The position numbers and the translations under genes are program-made. This document shows, one piece after another, positions 26,375-35,245 of a DNA stretch of 38,856 nt (the first letter of the stretch is position 1; each line of letters starts with the position of its first letter). Location of the stretch: contig CALADF010000034.1 of assembly GCA_937890835.1 (NCBI GenBank), forward strand, positions 1-38,856, written 5' to 3'. The notes under the pieces are model-generated. The model made no database searches and was not told the origin of the DNA. It was given only the letters and a program-made list of their open reading frames with translations. The DNA is from an uncultured bacterium (GTDB lineage Bacteria > Actinomycetota > Coriobacteriia > Coriobacteriales > Eggerthellaceae).

Positions 26375-26389
26375 TGGTGCGTTTCACCA
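26375..26389. promoter_or_regulatory. Candidate TetR operator
   Basis: TGGTG-CGTTT-CACCA is a perfect 5-5-5 inverted repeat at the expected start point of the rightward promoter. A second short repeat, GTAG-CTTTTT-CTAC (26321-26334), lies in the leftward promoter. Binding by the adjacent TetR protein is inferred. Confidence 0.4.
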
Positions 26390-26500
26390 GCTGGAAGGCC
26401 CGTCGATCATGGCTGAGACTTATCACCGGACTGCGAGGATCGTGGAATTGTCACCAGCATGTGGTTTAATGCTCACCGATACCTAAACGAGGGGGAGCAG

Positions 26501-27133
26501 ATGAGCGAAAACAAGGGCGAGAAGAAAAAGATCGATCGCAGGATCATCAAAACGCAACGCGCCATCAGGGAAGCGTTCCAACATCTCCTTATCGAAAAAG
26601 GCATCGACAAGATCACCGTCAGCGCGCTTGCCCGCGAGGCCGACATCGATCGTAAGACGTTCTACTTGCACTTCCGCTCGATCGATGAGCTCATCCAACA
26701 GGAAGCCAACGCCCTCGTCGAACGCGTCGCCGGCGCGCTCACCACCACGGTTCACGACGACGACCCCGTGTTTCTCAACATGCGCCGCGTGCTCGTCGAG
26801 CTCGCCAACGTCGTCAGCGAAAACGAAACGCTCTACCAGCACGTCATCTCATCGCTTTCCATGGATCAGATGGTCAACACGCTTTTCACCCCGGTTCGCC
26901 GGGCGGTTCTCGAAAGCGACAAGGGAGCGCGTCTCGCGGGCGATCCCGGGCTCGACTACATCCTGCGTTTCTACATCGCGGGAACCTTGTCCGTCTTCAT
27001 CGAATGGTTCATGAACGACCGCGAGAAGCCGATTGCGTCCATCGTCGATATCGTCGAGCAGGCGACGCGCGCGAACGAGGCCATCCTGAACCCGGGAAAG
27101 ACCCTGCCTCCGGAAACGGAACGGGCGCGATAG
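26501..27133 (+). CDS. TetR/AcrR-family transcriptional regulator
   Basis: A 210-residue TetR-type repressor. The N-terminal helix-turn-helix is clear: 'RIIKTQRAIREAFQHLLIEKGIDKITVSALAREADIDRKTFYLHFRSIDELI' (about residues 12-63). The C-terminal helical ligand domain has 'LRFYIAGTLSVFIEWFMND', as in the DhaS/TetR_C_7-like group that often lacks a simple small-molecule role. The ATG at 26501 is chosen for its GAGGGGGAG site; the frame is open a further 14 codons upstream. It is divergent from the radical SAM gene and probably controls it and itself. Confidence 0.88.
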   Translation: MSENKGEKKKIDRRIIKTQRAIREAFQHLLIEKGIDKITVSALAREADIDRKTFYLHFRSIDELIQQEANALVERVAGALTTTVHDDDPVFLNMRRVLVELANVVSENETLYQHVISSLSMDQMVNTLFTPVRRAVLESDKGARLAGDPGLDYILRFYIAGTLSVFIEWFMNDREKPIASIVDIVEQATRANEAILNPGKTLPPETERAR

Positions 27134-27153
27134 CGCACCTGCGGGCACATCGA

Positions 27154-27188
27154 ATGCGGGCGGTCTTCGGCACGAGGGCCGCCCGCAT
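27154..27188 (+). terminator. Hairpin after the TetR gene
   Basis: ATGCGGGCGG (27154-27163) pairs with CCGCCCGCAT (27179-27188), with a 15-base loop, 21 bases after the stop. There is no uridine tail, so its role as a terminator is uncertain. Confidence 0.4.
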
Positions 27189-27360
27189 CAACGAGGACGA
27201 ACCCATCGTCACGCACGTTTTCCGCACTCCGGCGCACCGCGCCGTGCGCCTCTTGCGACGTCGGCGCGGCGAAGCGACGTCTTGCTTCTCGATCGTGATA
27301 AACTCTTGCGCGCGAACCATCGCGAGCGAATTCGCGAAACAACCGAGAAAGCGAGCGTCT

Positions 27361-28755
27361 ATGACCTCTAACTCAGAATACACCGAAGCGTACCTGCGTA
27401 TCATCGCCGACCTCAACGGAGACGTTGACGGACGCAGGTCCGCTCATGCCTACATGAAATCATCGACCGCGATCGTGCATCATCGCGTCGTCGACTGCTC
27501 CTACCTGCCCCGCTTGTTCAACCAGGCAACGTACGACGTCATGAAGGAAACGGCCGAGACCGCTCACCGCATCCTGTGCAAGGTTATCGAGCGCTACCTC
27601 GACGACCCCGGCTACCGTCGCGTTTTCGATTTCGACCCGCGACTCGCCGAGCTCATCCTGCTGCCGCGCGACTACGACGCGCTGCTGCCCTTCGCACGCG
27701 TCGACACGTTCATAAACGAAGATGATTACCAAGTGAAGTTCTGCGAGTTCAACGGGGACGGCTCTTCGGGCATGAACGAGAACCGCGAGATCACCAACTC
27801 GGTGAAAAACTCCCCCGCCTTCCTCGAGTTCGCCAAAGCGCACCGCCTGGCCGGCTGCGACCTGTTCGAGCCCTGGGTCGAGAAGTTCCTTGCGATCTAC
27901 GACACTTATCGCTTCAAGGTCGGACATCCCCGCATTGCCATCTGCGATTATCTCGAAAACGGCGTGGTCGACGAGTTCCACATCTTCGCCGAGCTCTTCC
28001 GCAAACGCGGCGTCGACTGCACCGTGTGCGACGTGCGCGATCTCGCTTTCGACGGCGAGACGCTGCGCGACGAAAACGGCGAGCAGATCAACGCCATCTG
28101 GCGACGCTGCGTGACCAACGACGTCATCGAGCACTGGGACGATTCCCAAGACCTCATCGAAGCGGTTCGCGCCCGCAAGGTTGCGCTCATCGGCAGCTTC
28201 GCAGGCCATATCGTGCATGACAAGCAGATCTTCGAAGTCCTGTTCAAGCCCGAGACGAAAGCGCTTCTCAGCACCGAGGAAAACGACTTCATCGAGCGAA
28301 CCGTCCCCCGCACGACGTTTCTCGACAGCACGCAGATCGACCTCGATCACGTCAGATCAGAGAAAGATACGTGGATCATCAAGCCCTCCGACCACTACGG
28401 CGCCGATCAGGTTTACGCAGGCTGCGAGGTCGATCAAGCGACCTGGGAGACGCTCGTCGACCGGTTCGCCGACGGCGCGGCGGGCTACCCGTTCATCGTT
28501 CAGCAATACATCAAGCCGTTCAAAACAGAGACGCTGCCGCCCGATACGAACATTGCCGAACTGTCCGACGATGAGGTGCGCGTCGAGCCCATGTTCTACA
28601 ACAACCTCAACGGCCTCTACTTGTACGACGGCGTCTTCCAAGGCGTGTTCAGCCGACTCGGGCCCCTGCCTACCATTTCGAAGGAGAACCAGGGGATGAC
28701 CGCCGCGACCATCTGGGTCGACGCCGACGTGCACGACGGAATCGAGCTCGCATGA
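27361..28755 (+). CDS. Circularly permuted ATP-grasp protein (glutathionylspermidine synthase-like)
   Basis: A 464-residue protein with features of circularly permuted ATP-grasp ligases. These are 'DDYQVKFCEFNGDGSSGMNENREI' (metal/substrate site), 'INAIWRRCVTNDVIE', 'ALIGSFAGHIVHDKQIFEVL' and the ATP-binding 'WIIKPSDHYGADQVYAG', with 'VEPMFYNN' near the end. Such enzymes form amide bonds with ATP, for example glutathionylspermidine synthase; the actual substrates are unknown. The frame runs open from 27004, but the ATG at 27361 (residues M-T-S-N-S) follows GAAAGCGAG and gives a sensible length. Its TGA overlaps the ATG of the DUF1461 gene, so they are coupled. Confidence 0.75.
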   Translation: MTSNSEYTEAYLRIIADLNGDVDGRRSAHAYMKSSTAIVHHRVVDCSYLPRLFNQATYDVMKETAETAHRILCKVIERYLDDPGYRRVFDFDPRLAELILLPRDYDALLPFARVDTFINEDDYQVKFCEFNGDGSSGMNENREITNSVKNSPAFLEFAKAHRLAGCDLFEPWVEKFLAIYDTYRFKVGHPRIAICDYLENGVVDEFHIFAELFRKRGVDCTVCDVRDLAFDGETLRDENGEQINAIWRRCVTNDVIEHWDDSQDLIEAVRARKVALIGSFAGHIVHDKQIFEVLFKPETKALLSTEENDFIERTVPRTTFLDSTQIDLDHVRSEKDTWIIKPSDHYGADQVYAGCEVDQATWETLVDRFADGAAGYPFIVQQYIKPFKTETLPPDTNIAELSDDEVRVEPMFYNNLNGLYLYDGVFQGVFSRLGPLPTISKENQGMTAATIWVDADVHDGIELA

Positions 28756-29510
28756 GCAAGAACGCCCAAGCGAACGTGATGACGGCGCTCACCGCCCTCG
28801 CTCTAGCCCTCGCGTTCATCGCAAGCGGGTTCGCCGTTTGCGCAGGCATCCCCGCGACCACCGAGGTGCTTTCGCGCGCGACGAGCACCGAGGAGCTTTC
28901 GCCGTTCACGCGCGATCAGCTCGTCGAAGCGGCCCTCGCCACCCGCGCCTACACCGTCGAGGGAACCGAACGCGATGAGCTCGCCGATGTCGTGGCGCGG
29001 ATCAATCGCGACGCCGCCACACCGTACGCCGACGCGACACGAGCCGAGCTCGATGCCGCACCCGACGCCTACGCGCTCACCCCCGACGCGCTTGATCACC
29101 TCGACGACGTGCACGCCGTCATCGAGCGGGTCATGCCCGCTCTTTTCGGTTGCGCGGTGCTCGCGGCGTTTTGCCTGATGGTCACGATGCGCCAATTCCC
29201 CATCCGAGCCGTGGGACGCGCGCTCTTTTTCGCAGGCTGCGGGGTGATCGTCGTCTTCGCCCTCCTCGGCGCATGGGTGATGATCGACTTCAGCAGCTTC
29301 TTCGCCGTGTTCCATTCGCTGTTCTTCGCGGCGGGAACATGGACGTTCCCCTACGATTCGCTGCTCATCTGCATGTATCCGCAAGCATTTTGGATGGGAA
29401 TGGGGGCGGTCTGGCTTGCCACCGCAGTAGCCTTGTCTATACTTTCGGTGGTGTTCGGCATTCTGCTGACCAAAAAGGGAAAGCGCGCCGATCGACAACG
29501 CAACGCATAG
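28752..29510 (+). CDS. DUF1461 (TIGR01906-type) integral membrane protein
   Basis: A 252-residue membrane protein. It has an N-terminal helix (about 9-30), an outer loop of ~100 residues, then four helices from about 125 to 240. The segment 'FAVFHSLFFAAGTWTFPYDSLLICMYPQAFW' is the family hallmark (FH..FF..G.W.FP..S.LI..P..FW). Function is unknown in general; members are spread through Firmicutes and Actinobacteria. Its ATG overlaps the stop of the ATP-grasp gene (ATGA), which suggests a joint role, such as modification of an exported or surface molecule. That link is inferred only from the gene order. Confidence 0.85.
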   Translation: MSKNAQANVMTALTALALALAFIASGFAVCAGIPATTEVLSRATSTEELSPFTRDQLVEAALATRAYTVEGTERDELADVVARINRDAATPYADATRAELDAAPDAYALTPDALDHLDDVHAVIERVMPALFGCAVLAAFCLMVTMRQFPIRAVGRALFFAGCGVIVVFALLGAWVMIDFSSFFAVFHSLFFAAGTWTFPYDSLLICMYPQAFWMGMGAVWLATAVALSILSVVFGILLTKKGKRADRQRNA

Positions 29511-29518
29511 CAATTTGC

Positions 29519-29557
29519 ACCTGCATAAGCCCGAGGCATGAAAGGGCGTATGCAGGT
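29519..29557 (+). terminator. Two-part hairpin between the DUF1461 gene and gltX
   Basis: ACCTGCAT (29519-29526) pairs with ATGCAGGT (29550-29557), and an inner GCCC/GGGC pair (29529-29532 with 29544-29547) extends it. It follows the DUF1461 stop by 8 bases. There is no T run, so it may be a terminator or part of the gltX leader. Confidence 0.4.
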
Positions 29558-29612
29558 TGAGCAGAACCCAGCTCGTCAACCTCTCGGAAGACAACGGAGA
29601 AGAAGGAAGGCC

Positions 29613-31235
29613 ATGACTGACACCGCAAAACCCGTCCGAGTACGATTCGCCCCTTCGCCCACGGGCAAACTTCACATCGGCGGCGCGCGTACCGCGATAT
29701 ATAACTGGGCTTTCGCCCGCGCCATGGGCGGCACGTTCGTTCTGCGCATCGAGGACACCGACCCCGAGCGCTCAACCGAGGAGAACACCCAGATCATCCT
29801 GCGCGCCCTACGCTGGATGGGCCTCGACTGGGACGAGGGCCCCGAGGTCGGCGGCGAGTTCGGCCCCTATTTCCAGACGCAGCGCACGCAAACGTACGCG
29901 GACGCCCTTGAGCGTCTGCGCGAGCGCGACGCCGTCTACGCTTGCTTCTGCACGAAAGAGGAGCTTGACGAGAAGCGCGCTATCGCCGAGAAGACGGAGG
30001 GCGGCTACGCCGGCTACGACCGCACGTGCCGCGACCTTCCGCGCGATGAGGTCGAAGCTCGTATCAGCGCAGGCGAGCCTCACGTTTGGCGCCTGAAGGT
30101 GCCGCTCGACCACGGACCTATCGAATTCGACGATGCGGTGTACGGGCACATGTCCTTCCCCGCCGAGGTCATGGACGACATGATCCTCGTGCGCACCGGC
30201 GGCAGCCCCACGTACAACTTCGCCGTGGTCTGCGACGACGCCAACATGGGCATCACGCATGTCATCCGCGGCGACGATCATCTCTCGAACACGCCGCGCC
30301 AGATCCTCATCTACGAGGCGCTCGGGTTCGAGGTTCCCACCTTCGCGCATCTCTCCATGATCCTCGGAGCCGACGGCAAGAAGCTCTCCAAGCGCCATGG
30401 CGCCACCAACGTGGAGGAGTATCGCGATCGCGGTTATCTCTCCGATTCGCTCGTCAACTTCCTCGCGCTTCTGGGCTGGTCGCTTGACGGCGAAACCACC
30501 ATCATCGATCGCGAGACGCTGTGCCGCGAGTTCTCGCTCGATCGCGTCACCAAAAAGGATGCCGTGTTCGACGAGACGAAGCTCGACTGGATGAACGGCG
30601 TTTACATTCGCGAGATGGGCGCGCACGCGTGGGCGGACGCCGCCCTGCCCTGGCTTGTCGATGCGGCGGCGTTCGCGAGCAAAGCAGGCGATGAAGCCGC
30701 GCGCATCGTCGCGACGCCGAACCCGTCCGATCCCAACGCGCCCCAGCCCGATCCCATCGTCATCACCGACGTCGACCGTGCCGCCGTACGTGACGCAATC
30801 GACGACCTTGCCCACGACGGCGAGCCGTCCACAATCGAGCGCATGTACCCGCTGGTGGCCGAACGCCTTGCTCGCCTTGACGAGATCCCGGCTAAGCTCG
30901 AGTTCCTCTTCTGGGGGCCGCAGGTGCGTCTTGACGAGAAGAGCGTGAAGAAGGTGCTCCAAAAGGAAAGCGCCCGACCCGCCGAAGCGCTCGACGCCTG
31001 CCGCAGCGTGCTCGCCGATGAAAGCATCGCATGGGAGGCAGCTGCGCTTGAAACCGCATGTCGCGCGGCGGGCGATAAGCTCGAGATGAAGGTCAAGAAC
31101 CTCCTGCAGCCGCTGCGCGTGGCCGTGTGCGGCAACATGGTTTCGCCGCCTTTGTTCGAGAGCGTCGAGCTGATGAAGCGCGAGGACGTGCTCGCGCGCA
31201 TTGACGCAACGCGCGCGCTCGTATACGGAGCGTAA
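29613..31235 (+). CDS. gltX: Glutamyl-tRNA synthetase
   Basis: A class I aminoacyl-tRNA synthetase (540 residues) that charges tRNA-Glu. The HIGH motif is 'LHIGG' (H21), and the KMSKS motif is 'KKLSKRHG' within 'LGADGKKLSKRHG'. 'RFAPSPTGKLHIGGARTA' and 'VLRIEDTDPERST' are typical of bacterial GluRS. 'ACFCTKEELD' provides a zinc-site-like Cys pair. The ATG at 29613 is preferred, with AGAAGGAAGG just before it, over the open frame back to 29538. In lineages without GlnRS it would also charge tRNA-Gln; I cannot tell from this window. A perfect terminator follows. Confidence 0.96.
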   Translation: MTDTAKPVRVRFAPSPTGKLHIGGARTAIYNWAFARAMGGTFVLRIEDTDPERSTEENTQIILRALRWMGLDWDEGPEVGGEFGPYFQTQRTQTYADALERLRERDAVYACFCTKEELDEKRAIAEKTEGGYAGYDRTCRDLPRDEVEARISAGEPHVWRLKVPLDHGPIEFDDAVYGHMSFPAEVMDDMILVRTGGSPTYNFAVVCDDANMGITHVIRGDDHLSNTPRQILIYEALGFEVPTFAHLSMILGADGKKLSKRHGATNVEEYRDRGYLSDSLVNFLALLGWSLDGETTIIDRETLCREFSLDRVTKKDAVFDETKLDWMNGVYIREMGAHAWADAALPWLVDAAAFASKAGDEAARIVATPNPSDPNAPQPDPIVITDVDRAAVRDAIDDLAHDGEPSTIERMYPLVAERLARLDEIPAKLEFLFWGPQVRLDEKSVKKVLQKESARPAEALDACRSVLADESIAWEAAALETACRAAGDKLEMKVKNLLQPLRVAVCGNMVSPPLFESVELMKREDVLARIDATRALVYGA

Positions 31236-31242
31236 ATTCCCG

Positions 31243-31266
31243 GAAGGCCCGCTAATGCGGGCCTTC
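31243..31266 (+). terminator. Terminator after gltX
   Basis: A 10-bp perfect stem with a TAAT loop (GAAGGCCCGC-TAAT-GCGGGCCTTC) followed by TCGTTCT, 7 bases after the gltX stop. Confidence 0.8.
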
Positions 31267-31286
31267 TCGTTCTAAAGGAGCTGATT

Positions 31287-31688
31287 ATGAACGGAAACGA
31301 ACCAACCCTCGAGGAAGCTCGCGAGATCTTCAACAAGGACCAGTTCGCAACGAAAGCTGCGGGGTGCCGCATCTTGGAAGCACGCCGCGGCCATGCTGTT
31401 TGCGAGATGCCGATTCATGATATCCACCGCAACGCCATGGGAGGCGTCATGGGCGGCGCCATCTTCACCCTTGCCGACTTCGCCTTAGCCATCGCCAGCA
31501 ACATCGGGGAGGAGCCTTCGGTGGCGGTCAGCAACACCATCAACTTCATGAGCGCAACCAAGGGAAGCGTGTTGAAAGCGACCTGCGACGTCGACAAATC
31601 CGGCCGTCGGTTAGGATTCTACACGGTGAATGTCGAAGATGACACAGGTCGTCTTGTGGCGAAGATGTGCGCGACCTGCGCACGTTAG
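31287..31688 (+). CDS. PaaI-type hotdog-fold thioesterase
   Basis: A 133-residue hotdog-fold protein of the PaaI/acyl-CoA thioesterase family, which hydrolyses acyl-CoA thioesters. Key segments are 'DIHRNAMGGVMGGAIFTLADFALAIASN' (the catalytic N/G...HG-like loop and long helix) and 'NTINFMSATKGSVLKATCDVDKSGRRLGFYTVNVED'. Length matches single hotdog domains that act as tetramers. AAAGGAG lies ahead of the ATG. It lies between gltX and yhbY, with no pathway link visible. Confidence 0.9.
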   Translation: MNGNEPTLEEAREIFNKDQFATKAAGCRILEARRGHAVCEMPIHDIHRNAMGGVMGGAIFTLADFALAIASNIGEEPSVAVSNTINFMSATKGSVLKATCDVDKSGRRLGFYTVNVEDDTGRLVAKMCATCAR

Positions 31689-31701
31689 CGAGCACGGACC
31701 G

Positions 31702-31742
31702 GCGAGATACGCTATCATTGTCCGACCGCAATTGTATCTCGC
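31702..31742 (+). promoter_or_regulatory. Inverted repeat in the yhbY leader
   Basis: GCGAGATAC (31702-31710) and GTATCTCGC (31734-31742) form a perfect 9-bp stem around 23 bases. GCGC-ATGGT-GCGC (31741-31753) follows directly. It may be the terminator of the thioesterase gene or a leader structure of yhbY. Confidence 0.4.
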
Positions 31743-31776
31743 GCATGGTGCGCGATAAGGGAAACGAGTTGAACAC

Positions 31777-32076
31777 ATGTCATTATCCGGAAAGCAAATC
31801 CGCCAGCTGCGCAGCATGGCGAACACGCTGAAGCCCCTGCTCATCATCGGCAAAGGAGGCGTGACCGATGGCGTCGCGGTTCAGGCGGGCGAAGCGCTCG
31901 AGGCGCACGAGCTGGTTAAGTGCTCGGTGCTCGAAGGCTGCGACGTTCCCGCGCAGTCTGTCGCGTTCGAGCTGGCAGAGCGCCTCGAGGCTGAAGTCGT
32001 CCAGGTGATCGGCCGCAAGTTCACCCTCTACCGTGAATCGAGCCGGGAAGACATCGAAAAGATCGTCTTGGCGTAA
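31777..32076 (+). CDS. yhbY: YhbY/CRM-domain RNA-binding protein
   Basis: A 99-residue single CRM (CRS1-YhbY) domain protein that binds RNA and associates with pre-50S ribosomal subunits. The fold is seen in 'LSGKQIRQLRSMANTLKPLLIIGKGGVTDGV' with the conserved GKGG loop, 'ALEAHELVKCSVLEGC' and 'EVVQVIGRKFTLYRES'. Length is exactly that of the bacterial family. The ribosome site is weak (AAGGGAAACGAG about 9 bases back). It is followed by a strong terminator. Confidence 0.95.
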   Translation: MSLSGKQIRQLRSMANTLKPLLIIGKGGVTDGVAVQAGEALEAHELVKCSVLEGCDVPAQSVAFELAERLEAEVVQVIGRKFTLYRESSREDIEKIVLA

Positions 32077-32085
32077 AGCTTTTTC

Positions 32086-32105
32086 GAGCCCGCAGATGCG
32101 GGCTC
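32086..32105 (+). terminator. Terminator after yhbY
   Basis: An 8-bp perfect GC-rich stem (GAGCCCGC-AGAT-GCGGGCTC) followed by five T, 9 bases after the stop. A second imperfect hairpin, 32159-32180, lies between this and the dipeptidase end and may serve the opposite strand. Confidence 0.85.
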
Positions 32106-32210
32106 TTTTTCTTGTCGCCAAGAGCACCCGCTTCGACAAGCGAAAGCGCACCCGGTTTCGTGCCTGCGGATGCGGGCACGATCCTCCCCTCTCCTAGCAA
32201 AGTACCAGCA

Positions 32211-33338
32211 TTAACCCAACAGGAACGATCGTGCGTTTTCGAACATGATAAGCTCGGCCACTTCTTCCCCGAACTCACGAGTTATCAGCGCCCGCAGATC
32301 ACGCAGGCGATCGCAAGGGTCGAGCCACGAGGGCACGTCGCAGCCGTCGTAATCGCTTCCGAGAGCCAAGACACGCTCCCCCGCCACTTCAAGAACATGG
32401 TCGATATGGCGCAATACGTCGCTTTCGGACGGATCCGCGCGCAGGTCGGTGAGAAAGTCCCTGCAGAAATTCAAGCCCACGACGCCACCGCGATCGGCGA
32501 TCTCGCGCAACTGCCAATCCGCGAGATTGCGCGGATGAGCGCATATCGATCGCGCATTCGAATGGGAAGCGACGAACGGCTTTTCCGCAACCTTGCAAAC
32601 GTCTTTGAATCCTTCGTCGTTAAGATGGGACACGTCGACGATAATCTCACGTGCCTCAAGCTCGCGAACCATCGACCGACCGAAACCCGTGAGACCTTCG
32701 CTCGTGAGGTTGCCGCTTCCCAACGCGTTAGCGCCGTTCCAGGTCAGCGTGCACATGCGCACGCCATCTTGCGCAATTTGATCGAGCATCGTCTCACACG
32801 TTCCGTCATCGGAGAGAAACGCCGCCCCCTCGATGGTCAAAACGCCGGCGGTCTTCCCCGTTTCAAACGCGAGATAGAGGTCAACCGCACTGCGCACCTG
32901 CGACAAGCTGCCCGACTCTCGCTGCAATTCGGCCTTCCACCAATTGCGCACGCGTTCGTAAAAGCGCCATGCATCCATTCCACGCAGCTCGTCGGGGATG
33001 AACACGGCGAAACACTGGCACCAGTCGAATTCCGCGGTTCGCTCAAGCGATATATGCGCATCGTTATCGCGAAGAGATGACATGCGCTCGCGGGGAACGT
33101 TCGCATCGCGTTCGTAAAACCCGCCCGGCGCCACCGGATCGCCCGATAGAGCCAATCGATCGAGCGTATCGCAGTGCAGGTCGAACACGCGCGGAAGCAG
33201 GCCGCCCCGCGCTCCCAGACGGGTATCGGCGCCTACGGCGCCCCTACGCACGGTAAGATCATGTGCAACTGCAGCGCGATCATCGGCATGCGCCGCGTTA
33301 TGCTCCAAGGCATCCTCTATCGTGATGAACCTTCCCAT
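32211..33338 (-). CDS. Peptidase M19 (membrane dipeptidase family)
   Basis: A 375-residue zinc dipeptidase of the M19/renal dipeptidase family, splitting short dipeptides including some with a D-residue. Metal ligands are in order: 'FDLHCDTLD' (HxD, about residues 53-56), the glutamate in 'LTIEGAAF', 'VDVSHLND' (His), 'FVASHSNAR' (His) and 'LGSDYDG' (Asp). No signal peptide is seen, so it is probably cytoplasmic despite the family name. It has about 50 residues before the first metal motif. GAGG lies about 8 bases before the ATG. It faces yhbY across a shared intergenic region. Confidence 0.9.
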   Translation of the reverse strand: MGRFITIEDALEHNAAHADDRAAVAHDLTVRRGAVGADTRLGARGGLLPRVFDLHCDTLDRLALSGDPVAPGGFYERDANVPRERMSSLRDNDAHISLERTAEFDWCQCFAVFIPDELRGMDAWRFYERVRNWWKAELQRESGSLSQVRSAVDLYLAFETGKTAGVLTIEGAAFLSDDGTCETMLDQIAQDGVRMCTLTWNGANALGSGNLTSEGLTGFGRSMVRELEAREIIVDVSHLNDEGFKDVCKVAEKPFVASHSNARSICAHPRNLADWQLREIADRGGVVGLNFCRDFLTDLRADPSESDVLRHIDHVLEVAGERVLALGSDYDGCDVPSWLDPCDRLRDLRALITREFGEEVAELIMFENARSFLLG

Positions 33339-33443
33339 TATCTGCCTCGCCTTCCCCTCTCACCAGCCAACTTGCACGCAAGCGATTCATGTTTTTCGCG
33401 ATTGCCAAAGATTCCAAGCGAAACTCAATGCCTCTGCGCACGC

Positions 33444-35195
33444 TCATCGTCGTCGGGGCGATTGAACGGAACGAAGCGCGATACGCCAAACGACGGCGCT
33501 GGCAGCAAGGGCAAAGGCCGCAGCCCCGAACGTAAGTCGAAATGACGCATCGGATGTCGCGGGCAAAGGATCACGCGTAGACCCGGCGGCAACCTCCGTG
33601 TCTCCTCCGACATCGACCGTCGAACCGTCGTCAGCGCTTTCACCCGATCCATCATCGGAGCCACTGCCGGCAGAGCCGCCGCTTTCACCAGCGCCGCCCC
33701 CTTCACCGGAGCCGTCACCATCGCCACCCGTCTCGTCAGGCGCCCCGTAAGCGCGCAAGACGAATTTGACCGGCATGTTCGGGTTGTCGCTCGTGGGGAC
33801 GGTGTCACCGTCGACCAAGTAGAAACTCCGATCCCCGTTCACCCGGCTCGTCGAGTAGTCCAACCCCATGGAAGTCACGCTCGCATCAGCGCCGAGCGAG
33901 GGTTCGACGACATCCGACGCAAGCTCGATGACCAAAGCACCCGACCCCGAAGGCAAAACCACTCCATCGCCAAGCTCGACCGTCGTATAGCCCGCATGCT
34001 CCACCACGCCGCAAGCAAGCTCGATCATGCGGCTCTCATCGAGCACGGGTGCGCCAGCTTCATCAGCAGGAAGATAGAACAACCGATAAGCAGCCCCTTT
34101 CGCCATGCTCATGAACATGACCTCGGCGATGCGTTCGCCTTCCGCGAAATCGTATACGTTCGCGCACGTGAGAGTTCCGCCCCCATCAGACAACGCGCCT
34201 GCCGTCGCGCGCGCGGCCTTCTCCGCGTCTTTCGACGATACCAGCGTGGAAGCGCCGAGGTCGTCGATGCGATAGACGCTGCGATCCGTTGTCGTCCGTG
34301 CGCCGGCGACTGCATAGGTCGGATTGAACCAGTCGGATGCAAGCACGGCACCGTCTTCGTAGGAAACCCAAAGATACGCCGCGACGCCATCTGAACGCTC
34401 CGAGTTTTTCACCAGCCAAGCACCGTCGCTTGCCGGCAAATTTCCCTCTTGATCTTGAAACGACGTGCGGGGAAACGAGTCATCCCACCCGACGATGCAC
34501 ACCGCGTGGTTCACATAAGGATCAGCTTCGGGGGCGGGATACCAAAGCGCCGCCGTATCCTCGCGATAACAATCGAGCGAAAGGTTGCACCCCGTCGCAA
34601 CGCCGCCGAAGGAGAGCACCGCCTCCTTCACCTCGTCGCGCGTCGGGTTTTCGAAGTAGACGATATCGGTCACCTGAAACGGCTTGGACGCGCCGTCGAG
34701 CGCGGCAGGGCGCTCCTCGAGTGGGTATATTCCCATGGGGTCCTCGTCGGAACCTCGGTAGTACGGGATGTCGCGCTCAAGGTTCGGGCCGAGCCATGAC
34801 ATGAAGTATCCCGTCACCATGGCCGCATATCCCGAGTCATCGCGCGTGCCGCGACCCACCGTCCAGCCGAACGCCTGCTCGACGCCCATTTGCTCACGGC
34901 AGACGGCCAGGACATGCCAGGGAACGGCCTCCTCCGAAAGATCGATGCCCGCATCCGCCAAACCGTTCGTTACCAGATAGCTTTCAAGCGCCATCATACC
35001 CGCGAAGTCCCAGCACATGCCCCAAGGAGCCTGATCGCGCTCCCCTGAAACAAGACCCGCTTCCCGCGGGTCGTACAAGGAGGGAACAGAGGCATGGGCT
35101 GGCATAACGACAAAGCACGTCAGTCCTAAAAAAATAGCAAATTCAACAATCATCAAACCGAAACCATGGCGGCGACGACCGATCGGCAGACTCAT
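33444..35195 (-). CDS. Secreted papain-family (C1) cysteine protease with LPxT-type wall anchor
   Basis: A 583-residue surface protease. It has a signal peptide to about residue 37 ('GLMIVEFAIFLGLTCFVVMPAHA'). The papain-like catalytic domain has the oxyanion Gln and Cys in 'QAPWGMCWDFAG' (Q55, C61), His in 'YVNHAVCIVGWDD' (H230) and Asn in 'AWLVKNSE' (N264). A lectin-like beta domain is likely in the middle. It ends with a G/S/D-rich spacer and 'LPATSD' (about 544-549), a hydrophobic helix and RRR. This is a sortase-type signal with S in place of G. The ATG at 35195 follows GGAGAAAGG; the frame is open 32 codons upstream. Similar 'C1 plus lectin-like' proteins occur in gut Actinobacteria; sortase is not in the window. 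Confidence 0.85.
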   Translation of the reverse strand: MSLPIGRRRHGFGLMIVEFAIFLGLTCFVVMPAHASVPSLYDPREAGLVSGERDQAPWGMCWDFAGMMALESYLVTNGLADAGIDLSEEAVPWHVLAVCREQMGVEQAFGWTVGRGTRDDSGYAAMVTGYFMSWLGPNLERDIPYYRGSDEDPMGIYPLEERPAALDGASKPFQVTDIVYFENPTRDEVKEAVLSFGGVATGCNLSLDCYREDTAALWYPAPEADPYVNHAVCIVGWDDSFPRTSFQDQEGNLPASDGAWLVKNSERSDGVAAYLWVSYEDGAVLASDWFNPTYAVAGARTTTDRSVYRIDDLGASTLVSSKDAEKAARATAGALSDGGGTLTCANVYDFAEGERIAEVMFMSMAKGAAYRLFYLPADEAGAPVLDESRMIELACGVVEHAGYTTVELGDGVVLPSGSGALVIELASDVVEPSLGADASVTSMGLDYSTSRVNGDRSFYLVDGDTVPTSDNPNMPVKFVLRAYGAPDETGGDGDGSGEGGGAGESGGSAGSGSDDGSGESADDGSTVDVGGDTEVAAGSTRDPLPATSDASFRLTFGAAAFALAASAVVWRIALRSVQSPRRR

Positions 35196-35245
35196 ACCGG
35201 AACCTTTCTCCTGGATGAGCCGATTATAACGAAAATGCAAGCTCG

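Noticed and set aside
27255..27281. Direct repeat of GCGACGTC before the ATP-grasp gene
   Set aside because: Two copies of an 8-mer in GC-rich DNA are likely chance; no promoter context fits.
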